Below, piece by piece: positions 55,933 to 64,000 of a DNA stretch of 64,000 bases. The stretch covers positions 124,001 to 188,000 of the forward strand of contig NZ_LR656173.1 in the NCBI RefSeq assembly GCF_902168435.1, in the 5' to 3' direction. Position 1 is the stretch's first letter; every line of letters begins with the position of its first letter. Position numbers and translations under genes: made by a program. A model generated the notes under the pieces. That model had not been told where the DNA came from, ran no database searches, and worked only from the letters and a program-made list of their open reading frames with translations. Source of the DNA: Bacillus marasmi (GTDB lineage Bacteria > Bacillota > Bacilli > Bacillales > Cytobacillaceae).

Positions 55933-56163
55933 TTAAGCTGAAATTCGCTTTAATTCGTCGGTGAGTTTTAGGAATTCTTCCTTGTTTCCTTGAAGCAAGG
56001 AGTTATCGATTTCTTTTTTCAATTGTTGGATTCTAAAATCATTGAGGGACTTTTCGAGAAGCATTTCGACAACCATTGTGTCTGACGCACTAATATTTCC
56101 AGCATGACGTTTTGGGGCATTGTGGTGATTTTGTTTCATAAAATTTGGCATCTTATGATCCAT
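55933..56163 (-). CDS. IDEAL-domain small protein
   Basis: 76 residues from the ATG at 56163 (after AAGGAG); a TTG at 56172 is too close to the ribosome site. The N-terminal ~30 residues are polar. The C-terminal part (LNDFRIQQLKKEIDNSLLQG followed by NKEEFLKLTDELKRI) matches the IDEAL domain, whose signature is a helix ending in IDxAL and ExFLxLTxELK. The domain occurs in ComK-related and other small Firmicute proteins and probably mediates protein contacts. Function unknown. Confidence 0.7.
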   Translation of the reverse strand: MDHKMPNFMKQNHHNAPKRHAGNISASDTMVVEMLLEKSLNDFRIQQLKKEIDNSLLQGNKEEFLKLTDELKRISA

Positions 56164-56280
56164 TGAAATCAACTCCTTGTCCTTTTTTTAATTATATTAT
56201 AGTTGCTTGAAAATTAAAACAGTTTTTTGATAATTTTTTGAAAATTTATAAATTTCATTTAATTTCCATTTTTTCCAAGA

Positions 56281-56332
56281 ACAAAACGACTATGCAATGG
56301 CCTGTCCACTACTCCATCGCATAGTCGTTTTT
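56281..56332 (-). terminator. Terminator after the Nudix gene
   Basis: AAAACGACTATGC pairs with GCATAGTCGTTTT, with a T-run on both sides. Confidence 0.85.
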
Positions 56333-56337
56333 ATTTA

Positions 56338-56961
56338 TTATTTATTAAATTTTATTAAATCTAGAAAATGATGTAAGATCCTAGCGGTTAATCCCCAAAT
56401 CACCTTGTCTTCATACTTGTAAAAATATTCATCAATATGTGTTTTGTGCCAGTTGTAATTTTCGCCGCCAATGATTAAATCGAACGGAAATTCACGTTCT
56501 GGCTGAGCCAGAAGATTAACTTTATATATTTCAGGCTCCATGTTTTGAAAATAAGTTAACGGAACCGTAAATACTTCTGCAACTTCTGATTCATTTGGTT
56601 TTATTTGTTCGTCATTTTTGATTACACCTGCAAATGGATAAATGATTCTTCCTAATGCGTTGACCATATAATCCAGTGGTACTAGTTGGTGAATGTTATC
56701 CTTAGAGATTCCTAATTCTTCAGACGTCTCTCGTATTGCCGTATATTGCTCGTCCACATCCTCTGGATCGATTCTGCCTCCTGGGAAACATATTTCACCA
56801 GGCTGACGCCTCATGTTATATGCTCTGACCTCAAACAGAATGTGATAGCCATCCGTTTTTTCGATAAGTGGTAATAGAACAGCAAATTTTGAATAGTTTT
56901 CAGTATCAAGCATCATTGCATGCCGATTTTCCAGGTTCTTCAAAATTTTTTCAATTTCCAT
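56338..56961 (-). CDS. Nudix hydrolase, CoA diphosphatase type
   Basis: 207 residues. The Nudix box is complete: GGRIDPEDVDEQYTAIRE followed by TSEELGI (GX5EX7REUXEEXGU). The upstream motif RRQPGEICFPGG is the specific mark of the CoA-pyrophosphatase (PCD1/NudL/UPF0035) branch, which cleaves CoA to 4-phosphopantetheine and 3',5'-ADP. The start follows GGAGGAGGATAA. Single gene with its own terminator. Confidence 0.88.
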   Translation of the reverse strand: MEIEKILKNLENRHAMMLDTENYSKFAVLLPLIEKTDGYHILFEVRAYNMRRQPGEICFPGGRIDPEDVDEQYTAIRETSEELGISKDNIHQLVPLDYMVNALGRIIYPFAGVIKNDEQIKPNESEVAEVFTVPLTYFQNMEPEIYKVNLLAQPEREFPFDLIIGGENYNWHKTHIDEYFYKYEDKVIWGLTARILHHFLDLIKFNK

Positions 56962-57149
56962 TTATCCTCCTCCACATCCCTATCTTTTTCTATTATTTAT
57001 ACTTCACTTTATACCATCTATATGACAAATGTTATCGTTTCTATCATATAGATACAAATAAAAAGCTTTATATTTAACCTCTAACATGTCCTATCTTATT
57101 CCATCGTGGCATATATATTTCAAGACTTAGTTATGAGGGGGAAGTTTTC

Positions 57150-57425
57150 ATGGTTCAAATATTTGAAAAAGCCGTTATCGGTATGGCTCTGTTAAGAATG
57201 ATCTCCGGAAGTATAGAACTCATCGTTGCTTTTTTTATCCTAAAATCTAATAGTATTGAAAAAGCATTAATTTTAAATAGTAGCCTAGCTTTAGTAGGAC
57301 CAATTATTCTGATTCTTACAACTACAATCGGCTTAGTGGGTTTAGCTGAGAAAATTTCATTTATGAAGGTTGTTTGGATTTTTTCGGGTGTAGCACTTAT
57401 TTTATACGGTGTAAAGAGTAGTTAG
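57150..57425 (+). CDS. yqhV: YqhV family membrane protein (DUF2619)
   Basis: 91 residues with three predicted helices. It opens with an amphipathic stretch and reads GMALLRMISGSIELIVAFFI, the DUF2619/YqhV signature, followed by VGPIILILTTTIGLVGLA. In B. subtilis yqhV lies next to the spoIIIA operon; here it is alone, so it may be a paralogue. Function unknown. The start follows GAGGGGGAAG. Confidence 0.75.
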   Translation: MVQIFEKAVIGMALLRMISGSIELIVAFFILKSNSIEKALILNSSLALVGPIILILTTTIGLVGLAEKISFMKVVWIFSGVALILYGVKSS

Positions 57426-57441
57426 TCCATAACAACAAATG

Positions 57442-58476
57442 TCATTTTTGAAATTGAGTTAAATTCATATTCAAGTTTTCATCATTAAACCTTTTACTTC
57501 CTGTTGATTGAAAAGCAGTTTGTGGCAGTTGATACGTATTTATATCAATCACATATTTTGGCCGCCTTTTTGTCTCAATGTACATCTTTCCTATGTATTC
57601 ACCGATTAACCCTATTGCGATTAATTGTAGACCACCTATTAGCCAGATAGAAGTAATTAGCGAAGTCCAGCCAGTTACTGTCGATCCATACATCTTCAAC
57701 CAAAGGAAATAGACACCAAATACGAGACTTATAAAAAAAGCAATTAAACCTGAAAATAGAACTAACCGGATTGGTGTGATAGAAAAGGACGTTATTCCAT
57801 CAAAGGCAAAAGAGACCATTTTTTTTAGTGGATATTTAGATTCACCAGCCAGACGTTCTTTTCTTGCGTAATAAACGGATGTAGCTTTGAAGCCAATCAA
57901 TGGTACGATACCACGGAGGAATAAATTGACCTCCTCAAATTTTGACAGCTCATCCAGAGCTCTTTTGCTCATCAGTCGATAGTCTGCATGATTGTATACT
58001 AGTGAAACCCCAAGCTTTTCCATCAAACGATAGAAGCCCTGCGCTGTATTTCTTTTAAAAAAGGAATCAGTTTCTCGGTTATCTCGAACTCCATAAACAA
58101 TTTCATAGCCTTCAGTGAATTTTAGTAAAAATTCACGAATCACTTCAATATCGTCTTGTAAATCGGCATCGATAGAAATCACACAGTCTGATCGATCTCT
58201 TGCAGTAAGTAAACCCGCTAATAAAGCCCGTTGGTGTCCAACGTTTCTGGCAAGCTTTACGCCTCTGATCCGTTCATTCCTTAAGCCTGCCTTATAAATA
58301 ATCATCCAAGTATCATCTTTACTACCATCATCTACAAATAATAACTTACTTCGATTCGAAATTAACTTTTCTTCTATTAATCGTTTCATTAAGGCATCTA
58401 ATTGATTCATGGTTTCATGAAGTACGGCACCCTCGTTATAACAAGGAATCACAATTGTCAGATTTGGTTCCATCAT
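57442..58476 (-). CDS. ykoT: Family 2 glycosyltransferase, YkoT/CsbB-like (polyprenyl-phosphate type)
   Basis: 344 residues. The GT-A domain has IPCYNEGAVLHETM, FVDDGSKDDTW and the metal-binding SIDADLQDD, and is followed by two C-terminal membrane helices (about 230-300). Enzymes of this GtrB/DPM1-like group load a sugar onto undecaprenyl phosphate for later transfer outside the cell. It lies 18 bases after a YkoS-like membrane protein in the order ykoS-ykoT known from B. subtilis, so the two probably work as a lipid-linked sugar donor and transferase pair. Confidence 0.85.
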   Translation of the reverse strand: MMEPNLTIVIPCYNEGAVLHETMNQLDALMKRLIEEKLISNRSKLLFVDDGSKDDTWMIIYKAGLRNERIRGVKLARNVGHQRALLAGLLTARDRSDCVISIDADLQDDIEVIREFLLKFTEGYEIVYGVRDNRETDSFFKRNTAQGFYRLMEKLGVSLVYNHADYRLMSKRALDELSKFEEVNLFLRGIVPLIGFKATSVYYARKERLAGESKYPLKKMVSFAFDGITSFSITPIRLVLFSGLIAFFISLVFGVYFLWLKMYGSTVTGWTSLITSIWLIGGLQLIAIGLIGEYIGKMYIETKRRPKYVIDINTYQLPQTAFQSTGSKRFNDENLNMNLTQFQK

Positions 58477-58494
58477 GTTTGCTTCCTCCCGGAC

Positions 58495-60171
58495 TTAGCT
58501 GACTTTGTATAAGTAAATTTTCCATGCTGATGTTTTGGATTCAAATACCTTTTCTAACAATAGTCCCTTTTCACTCGCATTTAATATTTTCACACTGGAA
58601 AATAAGTACTGTCCGCCCATTTCCTTAAACGGCTCTAAGTTAAGGTTGATCGATTTTATTGTTTTCTTCGTATGCTTTTTAAACATATACGATTTGCCAA
58701 GTTCATTTGTGAAAAAATAGCACCTTCCTCCCCACTTATCAAAATATTTTCGAATTTTTTTATTTTTCTCTAATTCATTTGAAATGATTTTTCGAAATTC
58801 ATGCTTATACTTCAGTGGATAAAAATTATTATAAGTATCAAGTGTATAGAAGCCATTATATTGGGCTATTGCCGGATGGAGTCCAACACTTGCGACCCGA
58901 TACTCCTTAACAGGGCGGTTAATGTATTTTTTGATTTCCTGAAATTGATCTTCTGCATAGAATTGCTTCACACTCGGCTTCTTTTGATAAACAAATTCAT
59001 CATTAAAAGATAACAACAAAATTACTTGGGCAGCTATGAGTAGCGGAGCTAAGTGTCTTTGTGATTTCCTATTCTCCCAAAGTATCTTTAAGGCGAGACC
59101 GAAACTTACATAAATCACTAATGGTCGCAAAAAGTGAAATCTTGCAAAATTGAACGTATCCATGAAATGAAATCTTTTTGTGAATGGTTGCCACCCTTCA
59201 TAAAACCAAAAGGCATACCAAAGTGATAGAACAAAATTCAGAAAGAATAAGAACACAAAAGCTCGTTCTTCTCTCCATTTCTTATTTTTCCAAATCATAT
59301 ACAAACCGATAAAAAGCACAGGTAAAATGATGAAGGTGTGAACTGTCATCACATGTGTATGGCCTAATAGATAATTTTTAAAGGTCAGCCGAATGACTCG
59401 CCATAAGGGGAGTTCGGCGTGGAAATATTCATCGCGGCTGTTCGGCTCTGTTGAAAATAAAAACGAATATACCAATCGATACTCAACTAATAAATAGATA
59501 GATGTCATATAAACGAGTGCAAGCAAAAAACGGAGCTGTATTTTCTTTATTTTTAAACAATCCCACACCCAAAATATCCCCATTGCCGTTAAGAAAAAGA
59601 AAAAACCGAGAACAATGCTTGAATAAAACGGCAGTAATGATAACACTACAATGTTTTTCCAAGTTCTAATACCTCTCCTAATATTTAGAAACGTCCATAA
59701 TGCGAGCGGCATTCCTAATGTACTAAGCATACCCGAAGGCCAAAACGGAGTTAATGCGAAAGCTAGTGCAACACCTACTTGGATAAGTAGGTACTTTTCC
59801 TCCTTCAAGAAGTGATCCTTTAACAATAAGTACATTCCGATAAAGGCAAATAACCTAGTTATTGCTTGGCTTAAGCCATAAGCAATCATCGTTGGAAATA
59901 AAGCATAAAGCCAAACGATGCCACTAAACTCGGATCCGAATGCATTACGTGGTAAACCATTAATGATTTGCGGAATCGTCGCATTGAAAGACCCAAATAA
60001 TTGTCCGCTCTTAGCTAAAACCTTATACCAGGCTATATTGGAGTCTAAATTATCATGGACGCGGATGTGCGCGTTCTCCCCTAAAATAAATAGAGGCGAC
60101 AAATAAATGCCCATTACAACTAATGCGATAAACACATAAATCTTTTCTTTTTTTTGCAAAATTCCTTTCAT
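58495..60171 (-). CDS. ykoS: YkoS-like polytopic membrane protein (DUF6044), putative sugar transferase
   Basis: 558 residues from the ATG at 60171 after GAGGTGT; the frame extends to 60183. About ten to twelve helices, with an external region near the front (LGENAHIRVHDNLDSNIAWY) whose acidic and aromatic residues recall the first loop of GT-C transferases, and a soluble C-terminal domain (about 430-558). It precedes the ykoT-like gene by 18 bases on the same strand. A role in moving a lipid-linked sugar to a wall polymer is inferred from this pairing. A strong hairpin lies about 100 bases upstream. Confidence 0.75.
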   Translation of the reverse strand: MKGILQKKEKIYVFIALVVMGIYLSPLFILGENAHIRVHDNLDSNIAWYKVLAKSGQLFGSFNATIPQIINGLPRNAFGSEFSGIVWLYALFPTMIAYGLSQAITRLFAFIGMYLLLKDHFLKEEKYLLIQVGVALAFALTPFWPSGMLSTLGMPLALWTFLNIRRGIRTWKNIVVLSLLPFYSSIVLGFFFFLTAMGIFWVWDCLKIKKIQLRFLLALVYMTSIYLLVEYRLVYSFLFSTEPNSRDEYFHAELPLWRVIRLTFKNYLLGHTHVMTVHTFIILPVLFIGLYMIWKNKKWREERAFVFLFFLNFVLSLWYAFWFYEGWQPFTKRFHFMDTFNFARFHFLRPLVIYVSFGLALKILWENRKSQRHLAPLLIAAQVILLLSFNDEFVYQKKPSVKQFYAEDQFQEIKKYINRPVKEYRVASVGLHPAIAQYNGFYTLDTYNNFYPLKYKHEFRKIISNELEKNKKIRKYFDKWGGRCYFFTNELGKSYMFKKHTKKTIKSINLNLEPFKEMGGQYLFSSVKILNASEKGLLLEKVFESKTSAWKIYLYKVS

Positions 60172-60273
60172 CATACACCTCACCAGTCACGTTGGTTAAC
60201 TAGCTTGATTTAAAGACTGTTTTTAAGGTTTACTAAAATGAAAATATTATTCAAAATTACAGAAAATGGAATT

Positions 60274-60302
60274 AAACGAGCTGTCATATTAACAGCTCGT
60301 TT
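60274..60302. repeat. Perfect 11-bp hairpin in the ykoS-lysE divergent gap
   Basis: AAACGAGCTGT (60274-60284), 7-nt loop, ACAGCTCGTTT (60292-60302). No gene on either strand ends here, so it is not an obvious terminator. Possible operator, attenuator or end of an unseen small RNA. Confidence 0.5.
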
Positions 60303-60405
60303 TACATTTCTGGGAAAATTAAAAATATTTCCATTCCATTGTCGTACAAGCCACATTTGCTGAATAAACTGTACGAGCACTGTATAATGCAGGAGGAATG
60401 CCTAT

Positions 60406-61035
60406 ATGTCTACCTTTATTAGCTATGTATTTTTAGGATTATCATTAGCTGCACCAATTGGACCTATTAATGCAGCACAACTTGAAAAGGGAATTCGCAA
60501 TGGTTTTTTTCATTCCTGGTTCGTAGGATTGGGTGCGATTATAGCGGATGCATTTTACATGGGTTTGGTTTACTTAGGTTTTGTGCATTTTTTAGAAAAA
60601 CCAATTATTCAAGCGTTTCTTTGGTCGTTCGGATGTTTTGTCCTCATCTACACGGGCGTTGAGAGTCTTATCGGAGCAGGAAAAATCAGTACGAAACAGT
60701 CCCGTGTTTCCGAGCCACTATCGAAATCATTCCTTTCCGGATTCTTCATGTCCATTTCCAATCCTTTGACGATATTATTTTGGCTCGGAATTTACGGTTC
60801 TGTTTTAGCAAAAACAGTTTCAAACTACAATATGGATCAATTAATACTTTATAGTGGTGCGATGTTTAGTGGTTTATTGATTTGGGACCTTTCAATGGCA
60901 CTGCTTGCAAGTACGTTTAGACAGTTTTTATCACGTTCGTTGTTGACTTCAATTGCCTATTTATCTGGATTATCGCTAATTGGTTTTGGTATTTATTTTG
61001 GCATTGAAGCAATAAAGACATTATTTTTCTTTTAG
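60406..61035 (+). CDS. LysE-family amino acid exporter
   Basis: 209 residues with six predicted helices. The N-terminus SLAAPIGPINAAQLEKGIRNG is the LysE/RhtB signature (with APIGP). The middle has SFLSGFFMSISNPLTILFWLG, also characteristic. Members export basic or neutral amino acids. The start follows AGGAGG. The end overlaps by 15 bases with the convergent amino acid permease gene. The paired arrangement of an exporter and an importer is suggestive but the substrates are unknown. Confidence 0.9.
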   Translation: MSTFISYVFLGLSLAAPIGPINAAQLEKGIRNGFFHSWFVGLGAIIADAFYMGLVYLGFVHFLEKPIIQAFLWSFGCFVLIYTGVESLIGAGKISTKQSRVSEPLSKSFLSGFFMSISNPLTILFWLGIYGSVLAKTVSNYNMDQLILYSGAMFSGLLIWDLSMALLASTFRQFLSRSLLTSIAYLSGLSLIGFGIYFGIEAIKTLFFF

Positions 61036-62403
61036 TACTAATTTTTCAAAAACTGGTTTTGTTCGCGAGGAACCACCTTTTTTCTTGGCAAAAAAGTGAA
61101 TCATGAGCGAAACGATTCCAATAAATATGACAAAGCCAATACTCACGAGAAAGCCTGGACGGATAGAATCTTGGAAAAGCGTTCCACTGACTGCTAATAA
61201 AATAAATACCATTCCAATAAAACGTTTAAGCTGGTCCCATAGTGTTAGTTTGATTAACCTTTGAACCGACACCAATACGAAAAGCCAGTTATACAAAAGC
61301 ATTAAGCCCGCTGCGGTTGTGATATATTCATAAATCGTATCAGGCATAACCAGCGCTAAAACAATCGACGTAACCAAGCCGGCAACCGTCAGAAACATAG
61401 CATACATAGGGACTTTTAATTTACCCTGTTTCGCGAAGAGCTTAGGAGCATCTCCATCCTCCGCTAACGTAACAAGCATACTAGTTACTGCAAATAATGA
61501 TGCGGACATGGTTGAAAAACCTGCGATGATGAGAGCCCCATTAAAAACATGAGGAAAAAATCCAAGCTTATAATTTCCCATTGCAATGACAAAGGGGCTT
61601 TCTTTTGCGTTAAAATCCTGCCAAGGAACCATTGTAACAGCTAAGCCTATCGATATGAGATAGATAGTGGTTAACAAAATAATCATGATTTTGCCAGCTT
61701 TAGCGGCATCTTTTTTATTTCGCAAACGGACCGACATAATCCCCATAATCTCAATTCCGCCAAAGGCATAAAAGGCAAAAATTAAAGCAGACCACAAACC
61801 TTTAAACCCTGCTGGAAAATAATCATTCATTTGCTTAGGTGTACGAAAGACTTCTTTTCCTACATCTAGCATGCCAAATAAACCGGCTCCAGCCAAAATA
61901 ATAAACATAAATATCGCGGCAATTTTTACAACAGCAAATACGTTTTCCATTCTTTCAAAACCTTTTGTGCCGGTTAAGACCACTATAATACCTAGCACTG
62001 CGTAGATTGATGCAAAAACCCATAGAGGCAAATGAGGAAACCAAAATTTTGTAAAAATCGATAAAGCTGTTAACTGACTACCCATTATCAATAATTCTGA
62101 AAACCAATAAACCCAACCACTACTAAATCCGGCCCAACGGCCAAAAGCTTTTTTAGCGTACGAGCGAAATGAGCCCTTTTGTGGATCCTTTGCATACATT
62201 TTGGACAGAGCATCAAACACCACATACGTACCAATTGCTGCGACAATAAATCCAAAGATCATTGATGGTCCTGTCATTTTAATACCAAGACCTGAACCCA
62301 AGAAATAACCAGTTCCTATGATACAACCAACACCAATTAATGAAAGCTGCCACCATTCAAGTGGTTTTTCATTTTGTTGACTGCCGTTCGCTTGCTTTGC
62401 CAT
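61021..62403 (-). CDS. APC-family amino acid permease
   Basis: 460 residues from the ATG at 62403, which follows TAGGAGGATCCTA; the frame extends to 62484 but that part is AT-rich leader. Twelve predicted helices. The first contains GVGCIIGTGYFLGSG, the unwound-helix substrate motif of the amino acid-polyamine-cation superfamily, and helix 6 has FAFYAFGGIEIMGI. It resembles Bacillus AapA/YbxG-type permeases, but the amino acid is not predictable. A terminator-like hairpin lies 85 bases upstream of the start. Confidence 0.88.
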   Translation of the reverse strand: MAKQANGSQQNEKPLEWWQLSLIGVGCIIGTGYFLGSGLGIKMTGPSMIFGFIVAAIGTYVVFDALSKMYAKDPQKGSFRSYAKKAFGRWAGFSSGWVYWFSELLIMGSQLTALSIFTKFWFPHLPLWVFASIYAVLGIIVVLTGTKGFERMENVFAVVKIAAIFMFIILAGAGLFGMLDVGKEVFRTPKQMNDYFPAGFKGLWSALIFAFYAFGGIEIMGIMSVRLRNKKDAAKAGKIMIILLTTIYLISIGLAVTMVPWQDFNAKESPFVIAMGNYKLGFFPHVFNGALIIAGFSTMSASLFAVTSMLVTLAEDGDAPKLFAKQGKLKVPMYAMFLTVAGLVTSIVLALVMPDTIYEYITTAAGLMLLYNWLFVLVSVQRLIKLTLWDQLKRFIGMVFILLAVSGTLFQDSIRPGFLVSIGFVIFIGIVSLMIHFFAKKKGGSSRTKPVFEKLVLKEK

Positions 62404-62487
62404 TAGGATCCTCCTATATTTGTTAAATCTGAAATTGAACATAATTTTATTCGTACTGCCTTCATCTTTTTCTATAATTTCCAAACA

Positions 62488-62516
62488 ATAAAAAAAACAG
62501 CATAAATAGCTGTTTT
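62488..62516 (-). terminator. Intrinsic terminator in the leader of the amino acid permease gene
   Basis: Minus strand: AAAACAGC, 7-nt loop, GCTGTTTT followed by a run of T. It lies 85-113 bases upstream of the permease ATG and about 260 bases beyond the stop of the preceding gene, so it may be either that gene's terminator or a transcription attenuator. Confidence 0.6.
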
Positions 62517-62772
62517 AGGTTTTTGGAATGATTAAGAAATTTTCCCATTTAATAGACAGTTTTTCCCTATTTCCGCTTTACATCGCAGTGATTTTCCATT
62601 ATTATTACATTTAGTGTATGAAATGGGCGAATTGAAATGATAATAACTTTAATTATCTTAATATTAGACAAATTCCGACTTTAAAATAGGAATATTGTCT
62701 TATTTTGCGCTTTCCCGAGAAATAATAGTTGGAAAATTCACTACTTTCCCAGCTCATTTTTGTAATTCACGA
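62517..62772 (-). other. Gene-free 256-bp stretch upstream of the permease terminator
   Basis: AT-rich, with no open frame of note on either strand. It contains several short inverted repeats, for example around the segment read on the minus strand as GGAATTTGTC. A leader RNA or promoter region is possible but no known riboswitch class was recognised. Confidence 0.3.
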
Positions 62773-63195
62773 TTAACGACTACCTTTATTGGAAATCGCA
62801 TCTTCAAAAGGCGCATAAAATATCCCGCTTGGAGCTAAATATTCGCTCTCCTGCTCTCGCACCTCATCATTTACTGTATATTCACCTGGAGGGAAATAAT
62901 CAAATAAGCCACTTGTACTGTGAAGAAGAATAAAACTTTCATTAAGTTCATCCATCAGTTCCTTATAGCTATCATAATCTATAATTTCTCCTTCTTCATC
63001 TAACTCAAAATTTTCCCTAACCGCATCGTAAAAATCATCATGATTGGTTGATGCAATATAAAGATCCACATCCAAACAATCTAGGCATAATAAGATTTCT
63101 TCCTCCTTAATACGGTCATATGATCGTTGAACCATTTCAGTTAAGAATTTTAAGATCTTATCTGGGTTACTAAGTTTCATTTTTGTCTTTAGCAT
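62773..63195 (-). CDS. Acidic protein of unknown function, 140 aa
   Basis: 140 residues, strongly acidic (many Asp and Glu), without membrane helices. The N-terminal half is helical (PDKILKFLTEMVQRSYDRIK, then EEEILLCLDCLDVDLYIAST); the C-terminal half has LFDYFPPGEYTVNDE. No family recognised. The start follows GGGAGG. It is flanked by non-coding sequence on both sides and appears monocistronic. Presumably cytosolic. Confidence 0.55.
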   Translation of the reverse strand: MLKTKMKLSNPDKILKFLTEMVQRSYDRIKEEEILLCLDCLDVDLYIASTNHDDFYDAVRENFELDEEGEIIDYDSYKELMDELNESFILLHSTSGLFDYFPPGEYTVNDEVREQESEYLAPSGIFYAPFEDAISNKGSR

Positions 63196-63312
63196 TTATC
63201 ATTACCTCCCAAACATGTCATCTTTTAGCTAAGGTAGTTGCATATATTTCCGGTTCTTACTCATGTTAAATAGAAACTGCTCCATACTAATAGTACTATA
63301 CCGGAAAGGACG

Positions 63313-63672
63313 ATGAAATTGAATATCCTTGTGAAGTACTTCATCATTTTTATCATATCTTTTACTACTTTATGCAGTATGTTTCCTGTAAATAGTTCAA
63401 ATGCTCGAAATATTGAATATGAGCAGAAACCTGTACCTGCCTATGCAAAATGGGGCAGTTTAGCAATGAAAGAAACAAAACAAAAATATCCAAATGCACA
63501 GATTATTGATTACTTACATGTTGGAAGAATCGTAAATCCCAACAGTTCATCAGAAACCTTCAAGCTTTGGCTAAGAGAAGGACAGCGAGAATTTGGCGTG
63601 TATATTACAATTGAATTTGACACAAAAACTGAAAAACTTCTCCGTTTAACTTTCAAGGAAACTTCTCGCTAG
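63313..63672 (+). CDS. YqzG/YhdC-family exported protein (DUF3889)
   Basis: 119 residues. An N-terminal signal peptide (YFIIFIISFTTLCSMFPVN) is probably cleaved near SSNA. The mature part fits the DUF3889 pattern: PVPAYAKWGSLAMKETKQKY, DYLHVGR, FKLWLREGQREFGVYI and TEKLLRLTFKE. The family occurs in bacilli and is uncharacterised. The start follows GGAAAGGACG. No downstream gene on the strand within the window. Confidence 0.8.
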   Translation: MKLNILVKYFIIFIISFTTLCSMFPVNSSNARNIEYEQKPVPAYAKWGSLAMKETKQKYPNAQIIDYLHVGRIVNPNSSSETFKLWLREGQREFGVYITIEFDTKTEKLLRLTFKETSR

Positions 63673-64000
63673 GCATACTGTAAAATAGAAACAAACAAAA
63701 ATAATTCTACATAAAAATCGAATTTAGACACTGTTTTTTTTATCAGTGTCTATTTGCTGCCTCTTTAGTCAATTATTCTTCCGACAAAATAAATATAAAA
63801 GTATTTTTATCCGACAAATCGCGCGTTTTAGGCGTATACAAGGTAATTTTTTTGTCGAGCGTATGTTCTTGATTATCTTATTTATCGGTCATATACTAGT
63901 TACAATAACTTGATGTATCACAGTTTTGTAAGCTTTTTTCCTTAGAAGGGTTCCTTCGAATTTTTGAAAACCACTCTTTTACAATCCTTTTTAGGGCCTA
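63673..64000. other. Gene-free 328-bp stretch at the window end
   Basis: It holds a hairpin (AGACACTG with CAGTGTCT, about 63726-63751), two exact CCGACAAA octamers 30 bases apart (63781 and 63811) and TTTGTCGA at 63851. A short minus-strand frame ending near 63945 could be the tail of a gene beyond the edge, but this is too little to call. Confidence 0.35.

Noticed and set aside
63940-64000. C-terminal end of a minus-strand gene (last codons GPKKDCKRVVFKN...)
   Set aside because: Only about 19 codons are visible, with no family signal and no terminator; chance is likely.

Overview
The window is a low-GC Gram-positive chromosome segment from an endospore-forming member of the Bacillaceae. 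The evidence is the small acid-soluble spore proteins SspN, SspO, SspP and Tlp, two collagen-like exosporium-type proteins, CssRS/HtrA, HelD, YeeI, YkoS/YkoT, and the gene order parC-parE-yneT-plsY...yneR-yneQ-yneP-tlp-sspN-yneN-citB-sspO-sspP, which matches the Bacillus subtilis yne/cit region. The species cannot be named from the sequence alone. No rRNA, tRNA, IS element, prophage or CRISPR array was seen.

Layout. 1-4.5 kb: a glycosyltransferase cut by the window edge, two spore-surface collagen-like genes and an exported protein. 4.6-9.2 kb: topoisomerase IV (parE-parC) with a LexA-type box. 9.3-22.8 kb: the yne/citB/ssp block, interrupted by a GH18 hydrolase, a sporulation-type kinase, a CapA-like protein and a hidden selenoprotein gene. 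22.8-26.1 kb: tandem palindromic repeats and the selenium locus (selA, selW-like, selD). 26.1-32.6 kb: envelope and secretion stress genes (pspA, a small membrane protein, htrA, cssSR, a prsA-like foldase). 32.7-36.3 kb: threonine catabolism (kbl-tdh) and an MprF-C-terminal-like protein. 36.4-46.7 kb: a very large membrane protein, a B12/radical SAM protein, a methyltransferase, HelD and a diguanylate cyclase. 47-64 kb: yeeI, an MFS pump, an ABC-2 exporter, an SGNH hydrolase, ilvD, an IDEAL protein, a Nudix hydrolase, ykoST-like genes, LysE and amino acid permease transporters, and a DUF3889 protein.

The most notable content is a selenocysteine system that ordinary gene calling breaks. Three genes carry an in-frame TGA followed closely by a hairpin: selD (U18), a 78-aa SelW/Rdx-family protein with a CxxU redox motif (C11-U14), and, 10 kb away, a 96-aa HesB/IscA-like protein with U37 where IscA has its first conserved cysteine. 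selA is present. selB and the Sec tRNA are not in the window and must lie elsewhere. selW and selD are divergent around a perfect 11-bp inverted repeat that could be a shared operator.

A second point is a motif of about 21 bp (a GTTTGT direct repeat with a 12-bp period) found upstream of htrA, the prsA-like gene and cssR. It is a candidate CssR site that would tie protease, foldase and PspA into one regulon.
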